A DNA stretch of 64,000 nt from Bradyrhizobium diazoefficiens (lineage in GTDB: Bacteria; Pseudomonadota; Alphaproteobacteria; Rhizobiales; Xanthobacteraceae). The notes beneath the pieces were generated by a model, which was not told the origin of the DNA, ran no database searches, and was given only the letters and a program-made list of their open reading frames with translations. The stretch lies in the NCBI RefSeq assembly GCF_018129965.1, contig NZ_JAFCKW010000006.1:248001-312000 (forward strand), in the 5' to 3' direction. Position numbers and translations under genes: made by a program. Shown here in pieces: positions 30,694-41,983 of the stretch (its first letter is position 1; each line of letters opens with the position of its first letter).

Positions 30694-32568
30694 GTGATCT
30701 TGGACGCCCAGACCAACCGTTCCAGTGCCGCCGGTGCGATCTCGACCGGATACCCTACCAGGCCACCGCTTCGGCGTTTCCTGACCGATTGCTATGAGGA
30801 ATTCCGGGTCGATCATTCCGGCGAGCTGGCCGACTACATTCCCGAGCTGAAGCGCGCTAACCCCGACCATTTCGGCATCGCGCTCGTCACCATTGACGGC
30901 CATGTCTACGAGGTCGGCGACAGCGCGGTGCCGTTCACGATCCAGTCGGTCTCGAAGGCCTTTGTCTTCGCACTGGCGCTGGAGATGGTGGGCGAGGAGC
31001 GGGTCGCGGCCACCATCGGCGTCGAGCCGAGCGGCGAGGCCTTCAACTCGATCCGGCTCACCAACGACAACCGTCCCTTCAACCCCATGGTCAATGCCGG
31101 CGCGATCGCCTGCTCGGGCCTGATCTACGCGGAGGACGGGAAGGGCGCCTTCGAGCGCGTCCGCTCAAAGCTCAGCCAGTTCGCCGGCCGCGAGCTGGGG
31201 GTCGACGAGGCCGTGCATGCGTCGGAAGCTGCGACCGGCCACCGCAACCGCGCCATCGCCTGGCTGCTGCGGAATTATGCGGTCCTGCCTGATGACGTCG
31301 ACGCCGTCCTCGACGTCTATTTCCGCCAATGCGCGATCCTCGTCACCGCGCGCGACCTCGCGGTAATGGCGGCGACGCTCGCCAATCGCGGCATCAACCC
31401 GGTGACGGGCGGGGAGGTGATCACGCCGCACGTCGTCGCGCGCACGCTCTCGGTGATGACGAGTTCGGGCATGTACGATTATGCCGGGGAGTGGACCTAC
31501 CGCGTCGGCATTCCCGCCAAGAGCGGCGTCGGCGGCGGCATCGTCGCTGCGCTGCCCTCGCAGCTCGGGCTCGGCACCTTTTCGCCGCGGCTGGATGATC
31601 ATTTCAACAGCGTACGCGGCCTGAAGGTCTGCGAGGCGCTGTCGGCGCGGTTCGACCTGCACATGCTCAATCGCAATGCCGACGTCCGCACCAGTATCAT
31701 GGCGGATTACGACATCTACGGCATCTCCTCCCGCCGCAGCCGCCAGCCGCACGAGCAGCAGATACTCGACGAGCGCCACAGCGATATCCGCGTGCTCGAG
31801 CTGGTCGGCGCGATGAACTTCGGCACCATCGATTATGTCACGCGCCGGCTCGCCAGCGAGCCGCCGAACGCGCCGCTCCTGATCATCGATTTCCGTCGCG
31901 TTCCGGATCTCACCGCGGCCGGCGCGGAACTGCTTGGCGAAACACTGACTGCGCTCGGCAATATCGGCGTCACCACCATCCTGTCGGGTTTCGAGGAGAC
32001 TTCGGCGGTGTGGGCTGTGATCGCCGCGCGCACGGCCGATCCTCGCCGGCTGCGGCGCTTTGCGTTGCTAGACGATGCCATCGAATGGGCGGAAGACCAG
32101 GTGATCTACCGGTTCGGCGGTTTCACGGACGCCAAGGAGAACGCGCATCTCGGCGAGCAGGCGCTGCTGGCCGAGCTCGACGCGGGCGAAATCGCCGCCA
32201 TCGTCAGTCTGTCCACCACGCGGCGTTACGGCGCCGGCCAGCGCATCATTGCCGCCGGCGAGCCCGCCAATTCGCTGTTCTTCCTCCAGAGCGGCATGGT
32301 CAGCGTCAAGCTGCGCAGTGGCGTGCGGCTGGCGTCTTTCGGCCCCGGCATGGCGTTCGGCGAGATGGCCATTCTGGAGCAAACGCGCAGCGCCGACGTC
32401 TTTGCCGATACGCCCGTCGCCTGTCTCGAACTGCCGCTCGACAGCTTTGCCGACTATCGGCGGGTGCATCCCGAGGCGTCGCTGAAGATCATGCGCAATC
32501 TCGCGGCCATTCTGGCGCGGCGGCTGGTGCTGGCGAATGCGAAGGTGGATCTCCTGAGCGCGTATTAG
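30694..32568 (+). CDS. glsA: Glutaminase fused to STAS and cyclic-nucleotide-binding domains
   Basis: A 624-residue fusion. Residues about 25-330 are a serine-dependent glutaminase (glutamine to glutamate plus ammonia) with the Ser-x-x-Lys pair in TIQSVSKAF, FNSIRLTNDNRPFNPMVNAG and the SGMYDYAGEW and GVGGGIVA regions. About residues 365-475 form a STAS (anti-sigma antagonist-like) domain (LVGAMNFGTIDYVTRRL, PLLIIDFRRVPDLTAAGAELL). The last 130 residues are a cyclic-nucleotide-binding domain (GQRIIAAGEPANSLFFLQSG, FGPGMAFGEMAILEQTRSADV). The phosphate-binding GEMA...RSA cassette is intact, so cAMP or cGMP binding is plausible. Start is GTG 30694 or TTG 30700; GAGG spacing favours the TTG slightly. 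Convergent with the ModA-like gene. Confidence 0.9.
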   Translation: MILDAQTNRSSAAGAISTGYPTRPPLRRFLTDCYEEFRVDHSGELADYIPELKRANPDHFGIALVTIDGHVYEVGDSAVPFTIQSVSKAFVFALALEMVGEERVAATIGVEPSGEAFNSIRLTNDNRPFNPMVNAGAIACSGLIYAEDGKGAFERVRSKLSQFAGRELGVDEAVHASEAATGHRNRAIAWLLRNYAVLPDDVDAVLDVYFRQCAILVTARDLAVMAATLANRGINPVTGGEVITPHVVARTLSVMTSSGMYDYAGEWTYRVGIPAKSGVGGGIVAALPSQLGLGTFSPRLDDHFNSVRGLKVCEALSARFDLHMLNRNADVRTSIMADYDIYGISSRRSRQPHEQQILDERHSDIRVLELVGAMNFGTIDYVTRRLASEPPNAPLLIIDFRRVPDLTAAGAELLGETLTALGNIGVTTILSGFEETSAVWAVIAARTADPRRLRRFALLDDAIEWAEDQVIYRFGGFTDAKENAHLGEQALLAELDAGEIAAIVSLSTTRRYGAGQRIIAAGEPANSLFFLQSGMVSVKLRSGVRLASFGPGMAFGEMAILEQTRSADVFADTPVACLELPLDSFADYRRVHPEASLKIMRNLAAILARRLVLANAKVDLLSAY

Positions 32569-32592
32569 GACCCGCCCAGGAGAAGGGCTGCG

Positions 32593-33390
32593 TCACTTCG
32601 CGTCGCCAGACGGGATCGGTTCCATGCCGCTGGCGATGATCGCATCACGCGCGGCGGGGGAGGCCAGGAACTTGATCAAGGCCCGGCCGGCCTCCGGTTC
32701 TTTCGAACCGGTCGCGATGCCCGCGGAGAAGATCGTGATCTTCTGCAGCTCGTTCGGCAGCGGTCCGACGATGTCGATGCCCCTGACCGGCTTCAGCTCG
32801 CTGATCTGCTGAAAGCCGATCTCGGCCTCTCCGTGCGCGACGATCTCGCCGACCGGCGTCGCCGGAATCTTGCGGGCCTTGTCCTTCATGACGTCGGCGA
32901 TGCCGAGCTTCTCGAACATCTCGGTCGAGACATAGACGCCGCTGGCGCTGTCGGAATAGGCGATCGTCTTCGCCGCCAGCAGCGTGCGCTTGACCGCCTC
33001 CACCGAACTGATGTCCGGCTTCGGCGCCCCGGCCTTGACGGCAACGCCGATCGGCGATCGGGTCAGGTCGATTTGGCTGCCGGCAACAACCTTGCCCTTG
33101 CTGGCGAGGTCGCTGAGGGCATAGCCCACCATGATCAGGACGTCGGCTGGTTCGCCGCGCTCGAGCCTGACAGGGATTGCATTCGCGGTGGTCCCCATCG
33201 AGGGCCCATATTCCGTGAGCACCTTGTTGCCGGTGGCTTTCTCGAACTCGGGGACGAGCGCCTTGTAGGCCGCCGTCAGGCCGCCAGAGATCATCACCCG
33301 GACTTCGGCCGCGCTGGACGGGCCGGTCAGCCACACGACGCTCAGAACGCCCAGCGCAAGGTTGCGGATCTTTGCCGACATCGATGTCAT
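32593..33390 (-). CDS. ModA-like periplasmic substrate-binding protein
   Basis: A 265-residue exported binding protein. A signal peptide (KIRNLALGVLSVVWLTGPSSAAE) ends at about residue 25. The mature part has the molybdate-binding-protein fold: VRVMISGGLTAAYKALVPEFEKAT, ERGEPADVLIMVGYALSDLAS, and the C-terminal ELQKITIFSAGIATGSKEPEAGRALIKF split over several strands. It fits the ModA-like extracellular group rather than strict ModA, and no ABC permease or ATPase is adjacent, so it is an orphan. The ATG at 33390 has GGAGACAAG upstream. It begins 16 bp after queF and may be co-transcribed. Confidence 0.8.
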   Translation of the reverse strand: MTSMSAKIRNLALGVLSVVWLTGPSSAAEVRVMISGGLTAAYKALVPEFEKATGNKVLTEYGPSMGTTANAIPVRLERGEPADVLIMVGYALSDLASKGKVVAGSQIDLTRSPIGVAVKAGAPKPDISSVEAVKRTLLAAKTIAYSDSASGVYVSTEMFEKLGIADVMKDKARKIPATPVGEIVAHGEAEIGFQQISELKPVRGIDIVGPLPNELQKITIFSAGIATGSKEPEAGRALIKFLASPAARDAIIASGMEPIPSGDAK

Positions 33391-33406
33391 CGTTTCTTGT
33401 CTCCGT

Positions 33407-35291
<1,885 letters not shown>

Positions 35292-35325
35292 GCCGGCGCC
35301 TGGCAACGATGAGGGGAGGATCGAC

Positions 35326-36459
35326 ATGAGCGACGGCAACACCGGCCTGCAACTGCGTTCGCTGATCAGGAAGAGCGGCGAGCTCGAGATCTCGCTGCTC
35401 GACGTGCCGACCCCCGAGCCCGGCCCGGACGAGGTCGTCGTCCGCGTCGAGGCGGCCCCGATCAACCCGTCCGACCTCGGCCTCCTGATCGGCGCTGCCG
35501 ACATGAGCACGGCGAAGACCTCCGGCACGAAGGACGCGCCGGTCATCACCGCGAAGGTGCCTGACGGCGCGATGCGGGCGATGGCGGGCCGGCTCGACGA
35601 ATCCATGCCGGTCGGCAACGAAGGCGCGGGCGTGGTCATCAAGACCGGCTCGTCGGATGCCGCGAAGGCACTGATGGGCAAGACCGTCGCGATGATCGGC
35701 GGCGCCATGTATGCGCAGTACCGCACCTTGAAAGTCCGCGAGTGCCTGCCGTTGCCCGAGGGCACGACGCCGGCTGAAGGCGCCTCCTGCTTCGTCAATC
35801 CGCTCACCGCGCTCGGCATGACCGAGACGATGCGGCGCGAAGGCCACAAGGCGCTGGTGCACACCGCCGCTGCCTCCAATCTCGGGCAGATGCTGAACAA
35901 GATCTGCATCAAGGACGGCATCCCGCTGGTCAACATCGTGCGCAGCAAGGAGCAGGCCGACATCCTGCACAAGATCGGCGCCAAATACGTCGTTGATTCC
36001 ACGGCGCCGAGCTTCCATGCCGATCTCACCCAGGCGCTGGTCGAGACCGGCGCCACCATCGCCTTCGATGCGATCGGCGGCGGCAAGCTGGCCGGCGACA
36101 TTCTCAACTGCATGGAAGTTGCGATCAACAAGACCGCGAAGGAATACAGCCGCTACGGTTCCAACGTGCACAAGCAGGTCTATGTCTACGGCGCGCTCGA
36201 CGTCCGCCCGATCGAGCTGCCGCGCGGCTTCGGCATGGCCTGGGGTGTCGGCGGCTGGCTGCTGTTTCCGTTCCTGATGAAGATCGGACCGGCGGACGGG
36301 GCCCGGCTGCGCCAGCGCGTGGTCGACGAATTGAAGACCACCTTCGCCAGCCACTACACCAAGGTGGTGTCGCTTGCCGAGGCGCTCGATCCCGCCAATA
36401 TCGCGGTCTACGCCAAACGCGCCACCGGCGAAAAATTCCTCATCGCCCCAAATAAATAA
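35326..36459 (+). CDS. Medium-chain dehydrogenase/reductase family protein
   Basis: A 377-residue member of the MDR (zinc alcohol dehydrogenase / quinone oxidoreductase) superfamily. The N-terminal GroES-like domain has EPGPDEVVVRVEAAPINPSDL and VGNEGAGVVIKTGSSD. The Rossmann domain has ALVHTAAASNLGQMLNKIC, a nucleotide-binding turn that departs from the usual GxGxxG. Typical catalytic-zinc Cys and His ligands are not seen in their usual places, so it is likely a zinc-free quinone-reductase-like enzyme; substrate unknown. GGGGAGGATCGAC provides a good ribosome binding site. It follows eno by 34 bp and may share its transcript. Confidence 0.8.
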   Translation: MSDGNTGLQLRSLIRKSGELEISLLDVPTPEPGPDEVVVRVEAAPINPSDLGLLIGAADMSTAKTSGTKDAPVITAKVPDGAMRAMAGRLDESMPVGNEGAGVVIKTGSSDAAKALMGKTVAMIGGAMYAQYRTLKVRECLPLPEGTTPAEGASCFVNPLTALGMTETMRREGHKALVHTAAASNLGQMLNKICIKDGIPLVNIVRSKEQADILHKIGAKYVVDSTAPSFHADLTQALVETGATIAFDAIGGGKLAGDILNCMEVAINKTAKEYSRYGSNVHKQVYVYGALDVRPIELPRGFGMAWGVGGWLLFPFLMKIGPADGARLRQRVVDELKTTFASHYTKVVSLAEALDPANIAVYAKRATGEKFLIAPNK

Positions 36460-36577
36460 TCGTGAAGTGCGACGGCACATCACCCAAAGAAGGTCTTGCC
36501 TTCTGAGCGAAGCGGGAGATTATTCCGCCGCCATTTGTAAGCGGAAAAACCGCAGGCGCTCAGAAGGGGACCTCTCC

Positions 36578-37576
36578 ATGACCGATCTCAATCGCCGCCA
36601 TTTGCTCGCAGGCGCCGCAGCCTTCGGTGCGGCCGCCATGACCGGCCTCCGGCCGACCGCCTCCAGTGCCGCAGTGCCGCAAGCCGGGACGCAGGTGCCG
36701 GGCTTCTACCGCTACAAGGTCGGCGCTTACGAGTGCACCTCGATTAATGACGGTGCGCGCACCTTCCCGATGCCCGACAAGTTCGTCGTCAACGTGCCGA
36801 AGGACGAGGCGCTGGCCGCCGGCGAGGCGTCCTACATGCCCAAGGGCATGGTCACGGTGCCGTTTAATCCGCAGCTCATCAACACCGGATCCAAGCTCGT
36901 GCTGATCGATGCCGGTAACGGCGTCGCCAATCTCGAGCCGAGCAAGGGCGCGGTCGGCCGCACCCTGCAGAACCTCGCCGCCGCCGGCGTCGACCCCAAG
37001 AGCATCGACGTCGTGCTGCTCTCGCATCTGCATCCCGACCATACCAACGGCATTCGGCTCGCCGACGGCGCGCTCGCGTTCCCGAACGCCGAGATCATGG
37101 TGCCGGGCAAGGACTGGGAATTCTGGACCAGCGAGGACAACGCGGCCAAGGCCGAGTCCAACGGGATGATGAAGAACTACTTTGCCAACGTGAAGAAGAC
37201 CTTTGCCGGCCTCGAGTCCAAGGTGACCAAGTACGAGTGGGGCAAGGAGGTTGCTCCGGGCATCACCTCGATCGCGACACCCGGCCACACCCCGGGTCAC
37301 ACCTCCTTCGCGGTCGCCTCGGGCGACGCCAAGGTACTGATCCAGTCGGACGTCACCAACATTCCGGAATTCTTCCTGCGCAATCCGGACTGGCATGTCG
37401 TGTTCGACACCGATGCCGCGCTGGCCCAGGAAACCCGCCACAAATTCTACGACATGGCGGCCGCCGAGAAGGCGACCGTGATCGGATTCCACTTCACGTT
37501 CCCCTCGGTCGGCCATGTCGAGAAGGACGGCGCGAAGTACCGCCTGATCCCGTCGGCCTGGAATCCGACGATCTGA
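36578..37576 (+). CDS. Exported MBL-fold metallo-hydrolase
   Basis: A 332-residue metallo-beta-lactamase-fold hydrolase with a Tat-type leader: NRRHLLAGAAAFGAAAMTG and a likely cut after SSAAVPQA near residue 30. The zinc-binding motif HxHxDH is intact in LLSHLHPDHTNGIRL, with further ligands in TPGHTPGHTSF and the Asp of LIQSDVTNIPEFF. It is related to the AHL-lactonase/glyoxalase II-type group, but the substrate cannot be read. AGAAGGGGACCTCTCC precedes the ATG. It has an 11-bp-stem terminator 25 bp after the stop. A lone gene. Confidence 0.85.
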   Translation: MTDLNRRHLLAGAAAFGAAAMTGLRPTASSAAVPQAGTQVPGFYRYKVGAYECTSINDGARTFPMPDKFVVNVPKDEALAAGEASYMPKGMVTVPFNPQLINTGSKLVLIDAGNGVANLEPSKGAVGRTLQNLAAAGVDPKSIDVVLLSHLHPDHTNGIRLADGALAFPNAEIMVPGKDWEFWTSEDNAAKAESNGMMKNYFANVKKTFAGLESKVTKYEWGKEVAPGITSIATPGHTPGHTSFAVASGDAKVLIQSDVTNIPEFFLRNPDWHVVFDTDAALAQETRHKFYDMAAAEKATVIGFHFTFPSVGHVEKDGAKYRLIPSAWNPTI

Positions 37577-37601
37577 GCGGATTGGCAGATTTGTGCGAGA
37601 G

Positions 37602-37633
37602 ATCAGGCCGCCGCTGGGCGGCCTGATTGTTTT
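37602..37633 (+). terminator. Rho-independent terminator of the MBL-fold gene
   Basis: Stem arms ATCAGGCCGCC and GGCGGCCTGAT around a GCTG loop, followed by TGTTTT. It begins 26 bp after the stop codon of the MBL-fold hydrolase gene. Confidence 0.85.
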
Positions 37634-37638
37634 GGAGC

Positions 37639-37672
37639 GTAGCCCGGAAGGAGCGAAGCGCAATCCGGGGCC
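37639..37672. repeat. Palindromic intergenic repeat (GTAGCCCGGA type)
   Basis: GTAGCCCGGAAGGAGCGAAG followed by CGCAATCCGGGG forms an imperfect stem with CCCGGA against TCCGGG around AGCGAAGCG. It fits one of the short dispersed palindromes I associate with Bradyrhizobium intergenic regions. A further GCCGGCCCGGC palindrome lies about 75 bp downstream. Confidence 0.6.
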
Positions 37673-37785
37673 GCATCCAGAAACACAGTGTTTCCAAACC
37701 GGACCAGTTCATGCACTTGCATCCATTGCCCCGGATCGTTTAAGTGCCGGCCCGGCACTCCCGCTCCAGACCACAAGGACAATCC

Positions 37786-38337
37786 ATGGCCTACAACATC
37801 GTCACGATCGCCGGCAGCCTGCGCAAGGACAGCTTCTCGCTGAAGATCGGCCATGCGCTGGCCAAACTCGCGCCGGCCTCGCTCAAGCTCGAAGTCATCA
37901 CGCCCGCGGGTATCTCGTTCTTCAACCAGGACCTTGAGGCCGCGCCCCCGGCGGACTGGCTGGCCTTCCGAGACAAGCTCCAGAAGTCGGACGGCGTCCT
38001 CTTCATCACGCCCGAATACAACCGCGCGATCCCCGGCGTTCTGAAGAACGCCATCGACATCGCCTCGCGTCCCTATGGCAAGAGCTCGTTCAACGGCAAG
38101 CCGGTCGGCATCATCTCCAACTCGCCGGGCCCGCAGGGTGGCGTCAGCGCCGCCAAATCGCTGCAGCACATCCTGCCCGGCATTGCCGGCCCGATCATGC
38201 AGCAGCCGGAGACCTACCTCAACGCAGTCGGCGATGCCTTCGATGCCGACGGCAATCTGGTGAAGGACTCGCTGAAGGACGTCCTCAAGGCCTATATCGA
38301 CGCCTTCGCGGCTCACGTGGCCAAGCATCACGGCTGA
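37786..38337 (+). CDS. NADPH-dependent FMN reductase (ChrR/YieF type)
   Basis: A 183-residue flavodoxin-like flavoprotein that reduces quinones, chromate or azo compounds with NAD(P)H. The FMN phosphate loop is TIAGSLRKDSFSLKIG, and LFITPEYNRAIPGVLKNAID carries the family signature. GIISNSPGPQGGVSAAKSLQ follows near the C-terminal half. Length is typical of the family. The ATG is preceded by ACAAGGACAATCC. Physiological substrate is unknown; a role against oxidative stress is inferred from the family. It stands between two repeat-bearing spacers, so it is probably a single-gene unit. Confidence 0.88.
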   Translation: MAYNIVTIAGSLRKDSFSLKIGHALAKLAPASLKLEVITPAGISFFNQDLEAAPPADWLAFRDKLQKSDGVLFITPEYNRAIPGVLKNAIDIASRPYGKSSFNGKPVGIISNSPGPQGGVSAAKSLQHILPGIAGPIMQQPETYLNAVGDAFDADGNLVKDSLKDVLKAYIDAFAAHVAKHHG

Positions 38338-38345
38338 GGTCCTCC

Positions 38346-38458
38346 GTCACGGCCGGGCAAAAGCGCGAAGCGCGTCTTCGCGCTGGATGTCCCAGCCATC
38401 CACGTGCTTGCTTAGATGAAGAATGGGGATGCCCGGCACAAGACCGGGCATGACGCCT
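38346..38458. repeat. Composite palindromic repeat (ATGCCCGG...CCGGGCAT type)
   Basis: Starts GTCACGGCCGGGCAAAAGCG and ends with a hairpin of ATGCCCGG and CCGGGCAT around CACAAGA, then GACG. The CATGCCCGG/CCGGGCATGACG motif is a frequent intergenic element in Bradyrhizobium in my experience. It fills the spacer before ftsB. Confidence 0.65.
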
Positions 38459-38548
38459 GGTGAGGCAGGGCCCGTCTATTGCGCTCGGCCAGCGACCGGG
38501 CAGGGAGCCATTAGCTCGCCCTTAACCAACCTGTCTCATCTTCCCAAA

Positions 38549-38866
38549 ATGGTCTCCCGCGCCCGCCTGAAATCGATCCTCACCGGCCTTGCCCTCTATG
38601 CGATGGCGGCCGCCATCGTCGGCTATTTTGGCGTCAACGCCTATACCGGCAAATACGGGCTCAACGCCCGCCAGGAGCTCGATCAGGAGATCATCGCGCT
38701 GACCAGCGAGCTGGCCCAGCTCAAGCGCGAGCGCGCCAGGAGCGAGCAACGCGTCTCGCTGCTGCGCACCGAAAGAATCGACCCCGACATGCTGGACGAA
38801 CGGGCGCGCTTCCAGCTCGACTACGCCAATCCGCACGATCTCATTCGGATGATCCCGGCGAAGTGA
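38549..38866 (+). CDS. ftsB: Septum formation initiator FtsB/DivIC family protein
   Basis: A bitopic division protein linking FtsL and FtsQ. 105 residues: one membrane helix (ILTGLALYAMAAAIVGYFGV, about residues 9-28), then a coiled coil (DQEIIALTSELAQLKRERARSEQRV) and the C-terminal region LRTERIDPDMLDERARFQLDYANPHDLI typical of the alphaproteobacterial DivIC group. The start is ATG 38549 (MVSRARLK); the frame extends upstream into the palindromic repeat without support. It precedes pdhA by 314 bp, a common arrangement in the group. Confidence 0.9.
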   Translation: MVSRARLKSILTGLALYAMAAAIVGYFGVNAYTGKYGLNARQELDQEIIALTSELAQLKRERARSEQRVSLLRTERIDPDMLDERARFQLDYANPHDLIRMIPAK

Positions 38867-39180
38867 TGCGCCGCCGAGGCCTCCGCCGTCCGCGCGCCCA
38901 ACTGCCTGTCACTGATTCCATCGCTCGGCTTCGACCGAGACATGCGCAGGGCGCGTTGCCGTCGTGCCGGCGACGCGGACAAGTCCGCGATCTCTGCATT
39001 CCCAACACCTTCGCGTGAGCGAGCAGAGCGAATGTTGCCCGATCGGAGCCAAACATTGTGCAATATTTCGATCACGTTGCAGTGCGGCATAACGAAACTT
39101 GCGCTGCATCGCTGCGGTGCTTTCGCGCGCGTTTGAACTGGGTTAGAGAGGTCGAAAGTTTTCTCTGACCCGGAATTCCT
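38867..39180. other. 314-bp region upstream of pdhA
   Basis: No gene seen. It should hold the promoter of the pyruvate dehydrogenase cluster. A short perfect stem, CGCGGAC and GTCCGCG around AA (38974-38989), is the clearest structure and could be an operator or leader element; no regulator is identified. Confidence 0.45.
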
Positions 39181-40239
39181 ATGGCCGCACCCAAGAAAGC
39201 CGCCGCAAGCACCACCCAAGACAAGCTCCAAGACAAGCCCCAAGACAAACCTCACGACAAGACCAACGGCGGTTCGCCCCCGGAATTCACCAAGGAGCAG
39301 GAGCTCAAGGCGTTCCGCGATATGCTCCTGATCCGGCGGTTCGAGGAAAAGGCCGGCCAGCTCTACGGCATGGGCGCGATCGGTGGCTTCTGCCATCTCT
39401 ATATCGGCCAGGAAGCCGTGGTGGTCGGCATGCAGATGGCCCTGAAGCCGGGCGACCAGGTCATCACCGGCTACCGCGATCACGGCCATATGCTCGCCAC
39501 CGGCATGGACGCCAACGGCGTCATGGCCGAACTCACGGGACGCCGCGGCGGCTATTCCAAGGGCAAGGGCGGCTCCATGCACATGTTCAGCAAGGAGAAG
39601 CACTTCTACGGCGGCCACGGCATCGTCGGTGCCCAGGTCTCGCTCGGCACCGGGCTTGCCTTCGCCAACAACTATCGCGGTAACGACAATGTCAGCGTCA
39701 CCTATTTTGGCGATGGCGCGGCCAACCAGGGCCAGGTCTATGAGAGCTTCAACATGGCGGAGCTCTGGAAGCTGCCGGTGATCTACGTCATCGAGAACAA
39801 CCGCTACGCCATGGGCACCGCGGTCTCGCGCGCTTCGGCGCAGCAGGACTTCTCCCGGCGTGGTGTGTCCTTCAACATCCCCGGACTGCAGGTCGACGGC
39901 ATGGATGTCCGTGCCGTGAAGGCCGCCGGCGATGAAGCCGTGGCCTGGTGCCGCTCCGGCAAGGGGCCGATGATTCTGGAAATGCAGACCTACCGCTATC
40001 GCGGTCACTCGATGTCGGACCCGGCAAAATACCGGACGCGCGAAGAGGTCGAGAAGGTCCGCCACGACCAGGACCCGATCGAGCAGGTGCGCAACCGCCT
40101 GCTGGCCGCCAAGGTCACCGAGGCCGATCTCAAGGCGATCGACGCCGAGGTGCGCGACATCGTCAACGCGTCTGCCGACTTTGCCCAGCACGATCCCGAG
40201 CCGGATGCAGCCGAGCTCTGGACCGACATTTACCGCTGA
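39181..40239 (+). CDS. pdhA: Pyruvate dehydrogenase E1 alpha subunit
   Basis: Thiamine-diphosphate subunit that decarboxylates pyruvate and acetylates the lipoyl domain of E2. 352 residues. A low-complexity Lys/Gln/Asp N-terminal stretch (about 35 residues) precedes the core that opens [29 protein letters not shown]. The TPP/magnesium motif is [21 protein letters not shown], and the phosphorylation-loop equivalent is [15 protein letters not shown]. First of the pdhA-pdhB-DUF5076-pdhC-lpd cluster; pdhB starts 29 bp after its stop. Confidence 0.97.
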   Translation: MAAPKKAAASTTQDKLQDKPQDKPHDKTNGGSPPEFTKEQELKAFRDMLLIRRFEEKAGQLYGMGAIGGFCHLYIGQEAVVVGMQMALKPGDQVITGYRDHGHMLATGMDANGVMAELTGRRGGYSKGKGGSMHMFSKEKHFYGGHGIVGAQVSLGTGLAFANNYRGNDNVSVTYFGDGAANQGQVYESFNMAELWKLPVIYVIENNRYAMGTAVSRASAQQDFSRRGVSFNIPGLQVDGMDVRAVKAAGDEAVAWCRSGKGPMILEMQTYRYRGHSMSDPAKYRTREEVEKVRHDQDPIEQVRNRLLAAKVTEADLKAIDAEVRDIVNASADFAQHDPEPDAAELWTDIYR

Positions 40240-40268
40240 ACGCGCGCAAGCTTTCTCTTGGAGTCGAT

Positions 40269-41675
40269 ATGCCAATTCAAGTGCTGATGCCCGCGTTGTC
40301 GCCCACGATGGAGAAGGGCAACCTTTCCAAATGGCTCAAAAAAGAGGGTGAGGCGATCAAGTCCGGCGATGTCATCGCCGAGATCGAAACCGACAAGGCC
40401 ACCATGGAGGTCGAGGCGACCGACGAGGGCACGCTCGGCAAGATCCTGATCCCCGAAGGCACTGCCGACGTCGCCGTGAACACGCCGATCGCGACCATTC
40501 TTTCCGATGGCGAGAGCGCCGCCGATCTTGCCAAGGCGCCTGCGCCGGCCAGGCAGGAGAAGGCGGTCGAGTCCGCTCCGCCCGCCACTGCAAAGGCCGA
40601 AGCGCCCGCGCCCAAGGCTGCGGCCGCGCCCAAGGCTGCGCCGGCGCCGCAGGCTGCCGCCGAGCCCGATCCGGAAGTGCCCGCGGGCACCGAGATGGTG
40701 ACGCAGACCATCCGCGAAGCGCTGCGCGATGCCATGGCTGAAGAGATGCGCCGCGACGCCGACGTCTTCGTAATGGGCGAGGAAGTCGCCGAATATCAGG
40801 GTGCCTACAAGGTCACCCAGGGCCTGCTGCAGGAATTCGGCCCCAAGCGCGTGATCGACACCCCGATCACCGAACACGGTTTTGCCGGCGTCGGCGTCGG
40901 CGCCGCCATGACCGGCCTGAAGCCGATCGTCGAATTCATGACCTTCAACTTCGCCATGCAGGCGATCGACCAGATCATCAACTCCGCCGCCAAGACGCTC
41001 TACATGTCCGGCGGCCAGATGGGCTGCTCGATCGTGTTCCGCGGGCCCAACGGCGCCGCCGCGCGCGTCGCCGCCCAGCACAGCCAGGATTATTCGTCCT
41101 GGTACTCGAACATTCCGGGTCTCAAGGTCGTCGCACCGTTCTCGGCCGCCGACTACAAGGGCCTGCTCAAGGCCGCGATCCGCGATCCCAATCCGGTGAT
41201 CTTCCTCGAGAACGAGGTGCTCTACGGTCACACCGGCGAGGTGCCCAAGCTCGACGATTTCATCATCCCGATCGGCAAGGCGCGCATCGCGCGCGCCGGC
41301 AGCCATGTCAGCATCATCTCCTGGTCGAATGGCATGACCTATGCGCTCAAGGCGGCCGAGGAGCTTGCCAAGGAGGGCATCGAGGCCGAGGTGATCGACC
41401 TGCGTACGCTGCGTCCGATGGATACCGAGACCTTCATCAACTCCGTCAAGAAGACCGGGCGTGCCGTCACGGTGGAGGAGGGCTGGGCCCAGAGCGGCGT
41501 GGGCGCCGAGATCGCCGCGCGCATCATGGAAAACGCCTTCGACTATCTGGATGCGCCGGTTGCGCGCGTTTCGGGCAAGGACGTGCCGATGCCCTATGCC
41601 GCCAACCTGGAGAAGCTCGCGCTGCCATCGGTAGCGGAAGTCGTCGAGGCCGCCAAAGCCGTCTGCTACAGGTAG
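40269..41675 (+). CDS. pdhB: Pyruvate dehydrogenase E1 beta subunit with N-terminal lipoyl domain
   Basis: 468 residues, longer than the usual 330 because it carries its own lipoyl domain. Residues 1-80 are biotinyl/lipoyl type, with the lipoyl-lysine at Lys43 in [12 protein letters not shown]. An Ala/Pro/Lys linker (about 85-140) follows. The transketolase-like E1 beta domain begins at [19 protein letters not shown] with [38 protein letters not shown] and the C-terminal [19 protein letters not shown]. The lipoyl domain is nearly the same as that of pdhC, which suggests duplication. This fusion is known in rhizobia and some other alphaproteobacteria. DUF5076 gene follows 3 bp later. Confidence 0.97.
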   Translation: MPIQVLMPALSPTMEKGNLSKWLKKEGEAIKSGDVIAEIETDKATMEVEATDEGTLGKILIPEGTADVAVNTPIATILSDGESAADLAKAPAPARQEKAVESAPPATAKAEAPAPKAAAAPKAAPAPQAAAEPDPEVPAGTEMVTQTIREALRDAMAEEMRRDADVFVMGEEVAEYQGAYKVTQGLLQEFGPKRVIDTPITEHGFAGVGVGAAMTGLKPIVEFMTFNFAMQAIDQIINSAAKTLYMSGGQMGCSIVFRGPNGAAARVAAQHSQDYSSWYSNIPGLKVVAPFSAADYKGLLKAAIRDPNPVIFLENEVLYGHTGEVPKLDDFIIPIGKARIARAGSHVSIISWSNGMTYALKAAEELAKEGIEAEVIDLRTLRPMDTETFINSVKKTGRAVTVEEGWAQSGVGAEIAARIMENAFDYLDAPVARVSGKDVPMPYAANLEKLALPSVAEVVEAAKAVCYR

Positions 41676-41678
41676 ACC

Positions 41679-41981
41679 ATGGCGGGCCCGAAGGAGCAGC
41701 CGCTGCCGCCCGACGTCATGACCCGCGATGACGCGGTCGAGATCCTGCGCGTCTTCGTGCTGGACGGCGGGTTGTCGATGGCGTTCCAGCGCGCCTTCGA
41801 GGAGCCCGACATGTGGGGCCTGCTGCTGGTCGATCTCGCCCGCCACGCAGCGCGCGCCTATGCGCGCGAGAGCGAATATACCGAGGAAGACGCCCTGAAC
41901 CGGATCCTCGAGATGTTCCAGGCCGAGATCGAGCGTCCCACCGACACCGGCACAACGACATCGCGCGGGAAGGGGCACTGA
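41679..41981 (+). CDS. DUF5076 domain protein within the pdh cluster
   Basis: A 100-residue soluble protein, DUF5076 type as far as I recognise it. The core is DAVEILRVFVLDGGLSMAFQRAFEEPDMWGLLLVDLARHAARAYARE (about residues 19-66), helical and acidic, followed by EEDALNRILEMFQAEIE. No catalytic motif is visible. It starts 3 bp after pdhB and lies between E1 beta and E2 genes, so a role connected with the pyruvate dehydrogenase complex is likely from position alone; nothing in the sequence shows what it does. Confidence 0.8.
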   Translation: MAGPKEQPLPPDVMTRDDAVEILRVFVLDGGLSMAFQRAFEEPDMWGLLLVDLARHAARAYARESEYTEEDALNRILEMFQAEIERPTDTGTTTSRGKGH

Positions 41982-41983
41982 CC

